NCBI GenBank assembly: GCA_964422185.1
Contig: CAYRAG010000031.1
Location: 1 to 21,576, forward strand
DNA from: CALXCT01 sp964422185
GTDB taxonomy: Bacteria > Bacillota > Clostridia > Oscillospirales > Oscillospiraceae
Direction of reading: 5' to 3'
DNA length: 21,576 nucleotides
Shown here: one piece after another, positions 14,082 to 20,559 of the stretch
Layout: each line of letters starts with the position of its first letter
Position numbering within the stretch: position 1 is the first letter of the stretch
Notes under the pieces: model-generated
What the model was told of the DNA's origin: nothing
Database searches by the model: none
The model's input: only the letters and a program-made list of their open reading frames with translations
Program-made: the position numbers and the translations under genes

Positions 14082-14947
14082 CAGCTCCACCTCCGTTTCT
14101 CGATGCTCTGCACCGTCAGAAACAGAAACAGCGCGGTGAAAGAGAGATCCAGAATCACGCCGCCCAGATCCAGACTGCCGGCGCTGATCATGGCGGAGAT
14201 CTGGCTGTTCACGGAGAAGCACAGCAGCAGCCGGCGCAGCAGCCCGGCGAAAGTTTCGCGCCGGATCAGATACGCGGCCACCTCCACCGCGGCGCACCCG
14301 GCGGGCACGATCACGGAGAGTTTCCGGCTGCCCGAGACCGCCCGCAGCAGCAGGCAGAGCACCGCGTCCAGGAGCAGAAGCCCGGCAAGGGAGCTCTCCG
14401 GCGTGTACGGCAGGTACCCGGCCAGCTGATCCCACAGGTAGAACACCAGCACCACGGCGAATGTCCCGATGGCGGACAGGATCTGGCTCTCCGTCAGGGA
14501 GGAGATGAGCATCCCCGCGGACAGGTACACGCACCCGATGAGGAAGAACATCGCAATGGCGGCGAAGTCCAGCTTCGGATTCCACTCGCCCAGGGTGCGG
14601 ATGAGAGGCGGGAACAGGCAGAAGAACAGCGAGGGCAGCAGCAGAACCGTGGCCATGGCGCAGAACTTGCCCGCCACGATGGCGTACACCGTGTTGGGCG
14701 AGGTGAGCAGCGCCTGATCCGTGCGGGAGCGCCGCTCCCCCGCCACGGAGCGCATGCTCAGCACGGGGATGGCCACAAGATAGACATACAGGGCGCTGTT
14801 CAGGGAGACGGCGAACCGGGGCTCCCCGCCCAGCACATTGCCCACCACGAAGTACATGCCGGCGATCGCCAGAAGCAGGGCGATAAACAGCCAGCCGGTG
14901 AGGGAGTGGAAATAGGAGCCCAGCTCCCTTTTATAGATGGCAGTCAT
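14081..14947 (-). CDS. ABC-2 type permease (GldF-like)
   Basis: A 288-residue membrane protein with a cytoplasmic start MTAIYKRELGSYFHSLTGW, typical of ABC-2/GldF permeases, and about six predicted spans. SMRSVAGERRSRTDQALLTSP (63-83) is the usual conserved cytoplasmic segment of the family. The ATG at 14947 overlaps the ATPase stop by four bases (ATGA), so the two are translationally coupled. With the ATPase and the GldG-like protein it forms the export or membrane-remodelling ABC system of this operon. The substrate is not known. Confidence 0.9.
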   Translation of the reverse strand: MTAIYKRELGSYFHSLTGWLFIALLLAIAGMYFVVGNVLGGEPRFAVSLNSALYVYLVAIPVLSMRSVAGERRSRTDQALLTSPNTVYAIVAGKFCAMATVLLLPSLFFCLFPPLIRTLGEWNPKLDFAAIAMFFLIGCVYLSAGMLISSLTESQILSAIGTFAVVLVFYLWDQLAGYLPYTPESSLAGLLLLDAVLCLLLRAVSGSRKLSVIVPAGCAAVEVAAYLIRRETFAGLLRRLLLCFSVNSQISAMISAGSLDLGGVILDLSFTALFLFLTVQSIEKRRWS

Positions 14948-15900
14948 GTCTCACCGCCCTCTTCCCCGCCGTCCGACGCCATGGTCAGGCGCAGGAACAG
15001 ATCCTCCAGGGTCGCCCCGTCGTACTTCATACTGAGGATGGCGGTCTCCGCCCGGGCGAACGCGAAGAACAGCGCCTCCCGGGGATCCGCCCCCGGAACC
15101 GGCCGCACCCGGAGCACGCACAGGCCGTCCCGCTCCTCCGCGGCGACCGCCTCCACGCCGGGCACCCCGGCGCACAGCGCCGCGCAGCGATCCGCCGGCG
15201 CGCGCAGCTCCAGGATCAGCTCCCCCGGCGGGCACAGCTGCCGCTCCAGCTCGTCCAGGCTGCCTGAGGCCACCGCCCGGCCCCGGTCCAGGATGATCAC
15301 GGTGTCGCACAGCTGCTGCACCTCGGAGAGAATGTGGGAGCTGAACAGCACGGTGTGCTCCCCGGCCAGGCCGGCGATGAACGCACGCACCTCCGCCACC
15401 TGCCGCGGATCCAGGCCCACGGTGGGCTCGTCCAGGATAATCAGCTCCGGGGAGCCGATGATCGCGTAGGCCAGGCCCACCCGCTGCCGGTATCCCTTGG
15501 AGAGGTTCCGGATGAGCCTGCCCCGCAGGGCGCCCAGCCCCGCCAGGCCGATGACCTCCTCCACCTGCGCCGCTCGCTGATCTTTGGGGATCTTCTTCAG
15601 CTCCGCGATGAACCGCAGGTACTCCTCCACCGTCATGTCCGGGTACAGAGGCGGGATCTCCGGCAGGTACCCGATGCTCCGCTTGGCCTCCTCCGGCTTC
15701 TGGCGCATGGATACCCCGTGGATGAGCACCTCGCCCTCCTCAATGCCCAGATAGCCGGCGATCATGTTCATGGCCGTGGACTTCCCCGCGCCGTTGGGCC
15801 CGAGAAATCCGCACACGCGGCCTTTCTCCAGGGAGAAGCTCAGGTGATCCAGAGCCAGGCGGTTTCCGTATTTTCTTGTCAGGCCGGTCACCTCAATCAC
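14944..15900 (-). CDS. ABC transporter ATP-binding protein (GldA-like)
   Basis: A 318-residue ATPase. Walker A GPNGAGKS is at 34-41, the ABC signature LSKGYRQR at 133-140, Walker B LIILDEP at 153-159, D-loop GLDP and the switch histidine in SSHILSE (H189). After the ATPase core a C-terminal domain of about 100 residues follows, as in the GldA/NodI-like ATPases of ABC-2 exporters. The start is a GTG at 15900 with GAGGAGG 7 bases upstream; an in-frame ATG 45 bases upstream overlaps the promoter. It is the first gene of an operon with permease, GldG-like protein and C_GCAxxG_C_C protein. Confidence 0.93.
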   Translation of the reverse strand: MIEVTGLTRKYGNRLALDHLSFSLEKGRVCGFLGPNGAGKSTAMNMIAGYLGIEEGEVLIHGVSMRQKPEEAKRSIGYLPEIPPLYPDMTVEEYLRFIAELKKIPKDQRAAQVEEVIGLAGLGALRGRLIRNLSKGYRQRVGLAYAIIGSPELIILDEPTVGLDPRQVAEVRAFIAGLAGEHTVLFSSHILSEVQQLCDTVIILDRGRAVASGSLDELERQLCPPGELILELRAPADRCAALCAGVPGVEAVAAEERDGLCVLRVRPVPGADPREALFFAFARAETAILSMKYDGATLEDLFLRLTMASDGGEEGGET

Positions 15901-15932
15901 GGCCGCGCCTCCTCTGTCATGGTACTGTCCAG

Positions 15933-15961
15933 ATTCTATCCCCATCCCCCGGGGAAAACAA
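15933..15961 (-). promoter_or_regulatory. Promoter of the ABC operon
   Basis: On the minus strand TTGTTT (15956-15961), 17 bases, TAGAAT (15933-15938). The predicted transcription start is near 15926, giving a leader of about 26 bases. The -35 begins only a few bases after the T-run of the TRAP operon terminator, a very compact arrangement. Confidence 0.6.
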
Positions 15962-15963
15962 GG

Positions 15964-16006
15964 GGAAAAAACACTTCCCCGGTATCCCGCGCGGGATACC
16001 GGGGAA
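15964..16006 (-). terminator. Intrinsic terminator of the TRAP operon built on a 32-bp perfect palindrome
   Basis: Positions 15975-16006 are exactly self-complementary, each arm TTCCCCGGTATCCCGC. On the minus strand the palindrome is followed after three bases by six T (15966-15971), the pattern of a strong intrinsic terminator for the TRAP genes, whose receptor stop is at 16091. On the plus strand there is no T-run. Confidence 0.85.
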
Positions 16007-16090
16007 AGATGTCCAGACCGTCAGCCGGCGCGTTTCGGCACGGACCTACACCGCTCCGCGCAGGAAGAGGCCTGTATGATTTTCATGCGG

Positions 16091-17245
16091 TCAGTCGTTG
16101 ACATGCGCCTCGCACAGCGCCATGTACTGATCATAGAGTTCGTGCAGATTCACATCGGGGAACTGATCCTGGTGGGAATCCAGCCAGTCGTTCACAAACT
16201 GGGAGCCGGCGTCATACCAGGTCTGGAGCTGATCCTCCTCCACATTGTAGATGGGCTGTCCGTCCTCTTCCAGCGTCTGCACCAGCGCGGCCACATCGTT
16301 GATGTCGGACTCGATCATGAAGTCCTCCTGCTCGGTCAGGCACTGGGTGACAATATCCTGGATGTCGGCGGGGAGAGAGTTCCAGAACTCGTTGTTGGCC
16401 ACAAAGCCCACGGCGCAGGTGTGCAGGCCGTCGTTTGTGCCGTACAGGGTGTGGGACTTGGTGAGCTCATTCTCGGCGAAGATCTTCACCAGAGCCATGT
16501 GGTGCAGGCTGCCGTCCACAACGCCCTTCTCCAGGGAGGTGTAGAAGTCACCGGCGGGCATGTTGACGATATTGCCGCCGCCCATGGCCACATAGTCCTG
16601 CATCTCGGCCACGCCGATGAGCTTGAGGCCCTGCAGGTCATTGAAGACATAGACGGGCTTGTCGTCCACCAGGTGGATGGACATGCCGTCCGGCACCTTG
16701 ACATCCACCCAGCGGAGGTTCATGGCCTCCATCTCTTTCTGGAACGGGCTGTCCTCCGGCAGAACCAGCTCGCGCAGCGCGGCGGTCATCGGGGCGCTCT
16801 TGGGCATGTCCTGCGTGAACGGAAGGGTCAGCATGGACGCCAGAGGCGTGGTGCCGGCCACCAGGTCGACCTGCCAGAATGTGATGTCAGCCAGGCCCTG
16901 CGCCACACCGGTGAGGGAGTCGGTGGAGGTGAGCAGGGTCTCCGCCAGATAGGCCTCGGCGTTGATGCGGCCGCCGCCCATCTCATTCATCTTGTCCGCG
17001 GCCTCCTGGATGGAGCCGCCGGAGGGGGTCGCCGCGGAGTCCCAGGTGGCGATCCGGATGTTGTACACGGTGCCGTCAGCCGGAGGGGCGGACTCGGAAT
17101 CGCCGCCGGAGGCAGAGGGTGCCGCGGACTCAGAGGGCGCCGCAGACGCAGAGGGCGCCGCTTCTTCGCCGCCGCCGCCGCAGCCGACCAGCGTCAGGCT
17201 CATCGCGAAGACGAGAGCGAGGACGAGCGCTAGCTTCTTTTTCAT
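16091..17245 (-). CDS. TRAP transporter solute-binding lipoprotein (DctP family)
   Basis: A 384-residue extracytoplasmic receptor. MKKKLALVLALVFAMSLTLV is a signal peptide and LVGC ends in the lipobox Cys22, so it is membrane-anchored. A low-complexity Ala/Ser/Pro/Glu linker (23-58) follows, then the TRAP receptor fold. In well-studied receptors such as SiaP a conserved Arg in the GLKLR motif holds the substrate carboxylate; here the place reads GLKLIG (206-211), with Ile for Arg, so the ligand may not be held as a carboxylate. The ATG at 17245 is preceded by AGGAGG. It is the last gene of the TRAP operon, 86 bases after the large permease, and is followed by a strong terminator. Confidence 0.92.
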   Translation of the reverse strand: MKKKLALVLALVFAMSLTLVGCGGGGEEAAPSASAAPSESAAPSASGGDSESAPPADGTVYNIRIATWDSAATPSGGSIQEAADKMNEMGGGRINAEAYLAETLLTSTDSLTGVAQGLADITFWQVDLVAGTTPLASMLTLPFTQDMPKSAPMTAALRELVLPEDSPFQKEMEAMNLRWVDVKVPDGMSIHLVDDKPVYVFNDLQGLKLIGVAEMQDYVAMGGGNIVNMPAGDFYTSLEKGVVDGSLHHMALVKIFAENELTKSHTLYGTNDGLHTCAVGFVANNEFWNSLPADIQDIVTQCLTEQEDFMIESDINDVAALVQTLEEDGQPIYNVEEDQLQTWYDAGSQFVNDWLDSHQDQFPDVNLHELYDQYMALCEAHVND

Positions 17246-17293
17246 GGAATTTCCTCCTGTTTCAAATTTGGATCCGTTTTGTTTCTGTGTGTT

Positions 17294-17310
17294 CGGAACT
17301 GTCCGTTCCG
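17294..17310 (-). repeat. Hairpin between the TRAP large permease and receptor genes
   Basis: CGGAAC (17294-17299) and GTTCCG (17305-17310) with a 5-base loop, in the 86-base spacer before the receptor gene. No T-run follows. Such spacers often protect the receptor mRNA so that it is made in excess over the membrane subunits; that role here is inference. Confidence 0.4.
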
Positions 17311-17331
17311 GGTGATTCCGGATTGCCCCCG

Positions 17332-18624
17332 CTACTGCAGCAGAAGGGTAAATCCGGGAAAGACGCATAAAATTAAGATGAATACCCCATCCGCCAGGAT
17401 AAACCAGATGACGCGTCGGAAGATGTCGCCCACGGGCAGGTCACACGCGTTGGACAGGACGAAAACATTCATGCCGATGGGGGGCGTGATCTCGCCCATC
17501 TCCATCAGAGCGACCACGAGCACGCCGAACCAGATGCCGTTGAAGCCCAGGTTAATCATCACCGGGTAGAAGATGGGCACGGTCAGCAGAATGGCCGCGA
17601 AGATGTCCAGGAAGCAGCCCATGATGAGGTAGGCCACCACGATGCCGAACAGGATGACGAATCTCGGGGCGTTCAGGCCGTTGATGAACTCGTACAGGGT
17701 GTTGGGGATGTTGGCGGCGGTGAGGAAGCGCATGAAGATGTGCGCGCCCACCAGCATGATGATGATCATGCCGCAGGTCTGCACCGCGTCCCGGGCGGAG
17801 TCGATGAGGATCTTCCAGTTGAGCTTTCTGCTCAGGGCGGCCACGATGACCGCGCCGAACGCGCCGATGGCGCCGGCCTCGGTGGTGGTGAAGAAGCCGC
17901 CGTAGATGCCGCCCAGCACCACGACCATCAGAAGCACCACGGGCCAGATCTTCAGGACGGTGCCCCACTTTTCCTTTCCTGTCACCCTGTCGCCGGCGGG
18001 GGCCCACTCGGGCCGGATGATGCCGATGATGGCGAACACGATGATGAACAGAATCACCTGCAGGATGCCGGGGAGCAGGCCCGCCATGAACAGCTTGCCG
18101 ATGGACTCCTGGGTGAGCATGCCGTAGAGGATGAAGCCCATGCTGGGCGGGATCATCACGCCGATGGAGCCGCCGGCAGCCAGCGCCGCGGCGGACAGGC
18201 CCTTGTCGTAGCCGTGATCCACCAGCTGGGGATACGCGACCTTGCTCATGGTGATGGCGGTGGCCTGGCTGTGGCCGCAGATGGCCGCGAAGATGCCGCA
18301 GGCCGTGACGGAGGCCATGCCCAGACCGCCGCGGATCTTCCCGAGGAAGGCCGCCGCGAAGTCAAACAGATCTTTTCCGATTCCCGAGTTTGCGATTAGC
18401 GTCCCCATAAACACGAACAGGGGCACGCAGCTGAAAGTGTATACCGCGACCTGGGAATAGGGCTCCAGGCCCACCACCATGGCGGCCTTGGCGCTGCCGT
18501 TGAGAATCCACAGTCCGAAGAAACCCACGATGCCCATGGCGAAGCCGACGGGCACACGCAGGAAGATAATCGCGACGAGGACAACGATGCCAAGCAGGCC
18601 GACTATCGTTAAGTTGCCACTCAT
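17332..18624 (-). CDS. TRAP transporter large permease (DctM family)
   Basis: A 430-residue inner-membrane protein of the usual DctM length, with about 11-12 hydrophobic segments. Family features include the RVPVGFAMGIVGF opening (24-36), GHSQATAITMSKVAYP, the proline-glycine loop GGSIGVMIPPSMGFILYG and, near the end, MGEITPPIGMNVFVLS. It is the sodium-driven translocation subunit. The ATG at 18624 overlaps the stop of the small subunit by four bases (ATGA), with AAGGAG upstream. Confidence 0.95.
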   Translation of the reverse strand: MSGNLTIVGLLGIVVLVAIIFLRVPVGFAMGIVGFFGLWILNGSAKAAMVVGLEPYSQVAVYTFSCVPLFVFMGTLIANSGIGKDLFDFAAAFLGKIRGGLGMASVTACGIFAAICGHSQATAITMSKVAYPQLVDHGYDKGLSAAALAAGGSIGVMIPPSMGFILYGMLTQESIGKLFMAGLLPGILQVILFIIVFAIIGIIRPEWAPAGDRVTGKEKWGTVLKIWPVVLLMVVVLGGIYGGFFTTTEAGAIGAFGAVIVAALSRKLNWKILIDSARDAVQTCGMIIIMLVGAHIFMRFLTAANIPNTLYEFINGLNAPRFVILFGIVVAYLIMGCFLDIFAAILLTVPIFYPVMINLGFNGIWFGVLVVALMEMGEITPPIGMNVFVLSNACDLPVGDIFRRVIWFILADGVFILILCVFPGFTLLLQ

Positions 18625-19169
18625 TTTCTGTTCTTCTCCTTACCCAGCGCCGCCAGAGACAGCATATTCACAAACATCGCGACGACTACTACGCCGAGCA
18701 TCACGGAAGTGATGTAGTAGAAAGGGGCGACCGGAATTCTGGTGACAGCGCCCACGGAATGCATCAGGTTCGCCTGAGCACCCTGCTTCCACACCTCGTA
18801 GCACATCAGCATGGTGAAGAGCATGCACGCGAGCTTGTCGACCACCAGAAGCACATGCTGCACTTTCTGAGGCATCTTGTCCGTGAGCAGATCCACCTTG
18901 ATGTGTCCGAACTGCCAGGTCACCCAGGGCATGGCGCAGTAGCAGACGAAGACCATCAGGAACTGGGTGTACTCCATCACGCCCTTGACGGAGACATCAA
19001 AGAGCAGGCGGCTGACGACATCCACCACGGTGATGACCATGATGATCACGGTGGATATGATGGCGAAGATGCTGAAGATGCGGAAGACCTTATCACAGAT
19101 TTTCTCGACGATGTTGTTTTCCTCTTCCGACCAGAATTTCTTCCTGGCCGGTTTTTCCTGTTCGCTCAT
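18621..19169 (-). CDS. TRAP transporter small permease (DctQ family)
   Basis: A 182-residue membrane protein with four predicted spans after a charged N-terminus (EKPARKKFWSEEENN). The segment VTWQFGHIKVDLLTDKMPQ is the typical DctQ motif between the second and third spans. The start is set at the ATG at 19169. The ribosome binding site AAGGAAGGAG is 14 bases away, so an in-frame GTG at 19184 is a possible alternative. First gene of the TRAP operon (small, large, receptor), under the promoter at 19325-19353. Confidence 0.92.
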   Translation of the reverse strand: MSEQEKPARKKFWSEEENNIVEKICDKVFRIFSIFAIISTVIIMVITVVDVVSRLLFDVSVKGVMEYTQFLMVFVCYCAMPWVTWQFGHIKVDLLTDKMPQKVQHVLLVVDKLACMLFTMLMCYEVWKQGAQANLMHSVGAVTRIPVAPFYYITSVMLGVVVVAMFVNMLSLAALGKEKNRK

Positions 19170-19324
19170 GGAAACACACTGCACTCCTTCCTTCTTGAGA
19201 TTTTGACATAACCAGGGCGGAAAACCGCGAAAGACGGGGATTTCCGCCTCCGCCCGGCCTCTTCGCATGTCCGCACGGCAGGAGACGCGGAGGGCGCACA
19301 GTTCCGGCAGTTCCGGTATGGTTC

Positions 19325-19353
19325 AGCATACCCCAACCGGGCCGGAAAGGCAA
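19325..19353 (-). promoter_or_regulatory. Promoter of the TRAP operon
   Basis: On the minus strand TTGCCT (19348-19353), 17 bases, TATGCT (19325-19330). The predicted transcription start is near 19318, about 150 bases before the first TRAP gene. The -35 sequence and spacing are nearly the same as at the DUF169 copy 2 operon (TTGCCA, 17 bases). Confidence 0.6.
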
Positions 19354-19371
19354 GCAAAATGTTGTTGCGCG

Positions 19372-19392
19372 GTGACAAGGAATTCATGTCAC
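19372..19392 (-). promoter_or_regulatory. Operator-like inverted repeat upstream of the TRAP promoter
   Basis: GTGACA (19372-19377) and TGTCAC (19387-19392) with 9 bases between. The stretch TGACAAGG-N6-TGTCAC is shared with 5726-5745. Its centre is about 64 bases before the predicted TRAP transcription start. It lies just past the stop codon of DUF169 copy 3. Confidence 0.6.
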
Positions 19393-19396
19393 GGCG

Positions 19397-20209
19397 TCAT
19401 TTCGCCCAGGTCTTCCCCCGGCTGAGCCCCCACTTCTCAAACATGCGGTTGTAGAACTCCGGCCGGGGCGTGTCGTACTCCAGGCCCATCGCCAGTTCCC
19501 GGTACCCGAAGCCCATATCAGACAGCTTTTCCAGGGTCTCCACCAGCTCCGGCAGCCGCTCCCCGCGCAGGGTGAACATCATCTCGTCCTCGTCCGTCAG
19601 GGCGCGCTCATACTCCCCCGGATCCGGAATGGTGATGTTGTAGTCCTGCCCGTTGAGCACCGGAATGGAGGAGTGCACACAGGAGTCCACGCTGTCCAGA
19701 GAGAGGGACAGCTGCTCCCCGGTGCGGTAGCGCACGGCCATCATCAGGCTGCGCAGCTGGGCCGGCCGGCAGTAGACGCAGACGAGATCCGGCGCAAACG
19801 CCGTCTTCTCCAGGGGCGCCAGTGTGAATCCCAGCGGTTTCCGCTCCCCGTTCAGCCGCGGGTAGTGATCCCGCAGGAACGCGACACCTTTGTCCCCGTC
19901 CGCGAAGAAGAGCTTTCTGCCCATGTACTCCAGATCGTCCTCATCCAGATCCACCAGCCCGTAGCTGACCAGAGGCCACACGCACCAGTGGTCCTCCTTC
20001 AGCATGGTGATCGCCTTTCCCTCCCGGCGCACCATGGCGTACGCCTGGCACATGGACAGGTGGCCTCCCCCGTCCCGCAGCGGACGCATGGAGCCCTCCG
20101 GGATCTCCGCCTGGCGGTAGATCAGCCGGAGCGCGATGGGAGAGTACCGCAGCAGCAGAAGCTCCCGCAGTTTCGCGCCCAGCGCCGCGACAGCCCCCGG
20201 CTCCTCCAT
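19397..20209 (-). CDS. DUF169 family protein (copy 3)
   Basis: A 270-residue DUF169 protein, close to copy 1. Shared features are RYSPIALRL, MCQAYAMVRREGK, KEDHWCVWP, APLEKTAFAPD, YCRPAQLR, DSCVHSS, PDPGEYERALT and EFYNRMFEKWGL. The cysteines in CQA, WC, YCR and DSC are conserved between the two copies, which points to a functional site. The ATG at 20209 is preceded by AAGGAG. It has its own promoter (20287-20292) and is divergent from UROD copy 2. No terminator is visible between it and the TRAP genes, so readthrough into the transporter is possible. Function of the family is unknown. Confidence 0.9.
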   Translation of the reverse strand: MEEPGAVAALGAKLRELLLLRYSPIALRLIYRQAEIPEGSMRPLRDGGGHLSMCQAYAMVRREGKAITMLKEDHWCVWPLVSYGLVDLDEDDLEYMGRKLFFADGDKGVAFLRDHYPRLNGERKPLGFTLAPLEKTAFAPDLVCVYCRPAQLRSLMMAVRYRTGEQLSLSLDSVDSCVHSSIPVLNGQDYNITIPDPGEYERALTDEDEMMFTLRGERLPELVETLEKLSDMGFGYRELAMGLEYDTPRPEFYNRMFEKWGLSRGKTWAK

Positions 20210-20286
20210 ATGACCATCTCCTTCCGTGCCCCGCCGTCATGCCTCCAGGGAATCCGGCCCTCCGGCGGGCGCTCTGATCATTGGCT

Positions 20287-20292
20287 ATTATA
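20287..20292 (-). promoter_or_regulatory. -10 element of the DUF169 copy 3 promoter
   Basis: On the minus strand an exact TATAAT preceded by TGTG. The -35 is weak (TAGAAT at 17 bases), suggesting dependence on an activator. The predicted transcription start is near 20280, about 70 bases before the ATG. Confidence 0.55.
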
Positions 20293-20347
20293 CACAAATT
20301 TTCCAAATGATTCTACCCTTTTTTTGCCACAATCGGCAAGGCATATA

Positions 20348-20368
20348 TCTATGCAAAAAATGCATAGA
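20348..20368. promoter_or_regulatory. Perfect A/T-cored palindrome, possible operator
   Basis: TCTATGCA (20348-20355) and TGCATAGA (20361-20368) flank five A. The central TGCAAAAAATGCA fits the T-N11-A pattern of LysR sites. The centre is about 78 bases before the predicted start of the DUF169 copy 3 transcript. Confidence 0.5.
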
Positions 20369-20486
20369 ACAATTTCGCACTCTCCCCCGCCCTCTGAGGG
20401 CGCACTCCGTCCCGGTTCCGCCGCCGGAAAGTCCGCCTGGCGCGGGGCGCTCCGGGTCTCCCCCGCGGACGGCGCGGATTCGGGGG

Positions 20487-20515
20487 TTGTGATCGCGGCG
20501 CCGGCGTGATAGCAT
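20487..20515 (+). promoter_or_regulatory. Promoter of UROD copy 2
   Basis: TTGTGA (20487-20492), 17 bases, TAGCAT (20510-20515). The predicted transcription start is near 20522, about 38 bases before the ATG. Confidence 0.5.
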
Positions 20516-20559
20516 AGGGGGTGCGAATCCCATGCGTCTTTGAGAGAGGAGAGATTCCC

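Larger units (their letters stand above)
20210..20559. other. Divergent regulatory region between DUF169 copy 3 and UROD copy 2
   Basis: 350 bases without a gene. It carries a minus-strand promoter (20287-20292), a plus-strand promoter (20487-20515) and three inverted repeats: TTGCC/GGCAA (20324-20339), TCTATGCA/TGCATAGA (20348-20368) and CGCCCT/AGGGCG (20388-20402). The A/T-rich part stands out from the GC-rich surroundings. Confidence 0.6.
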
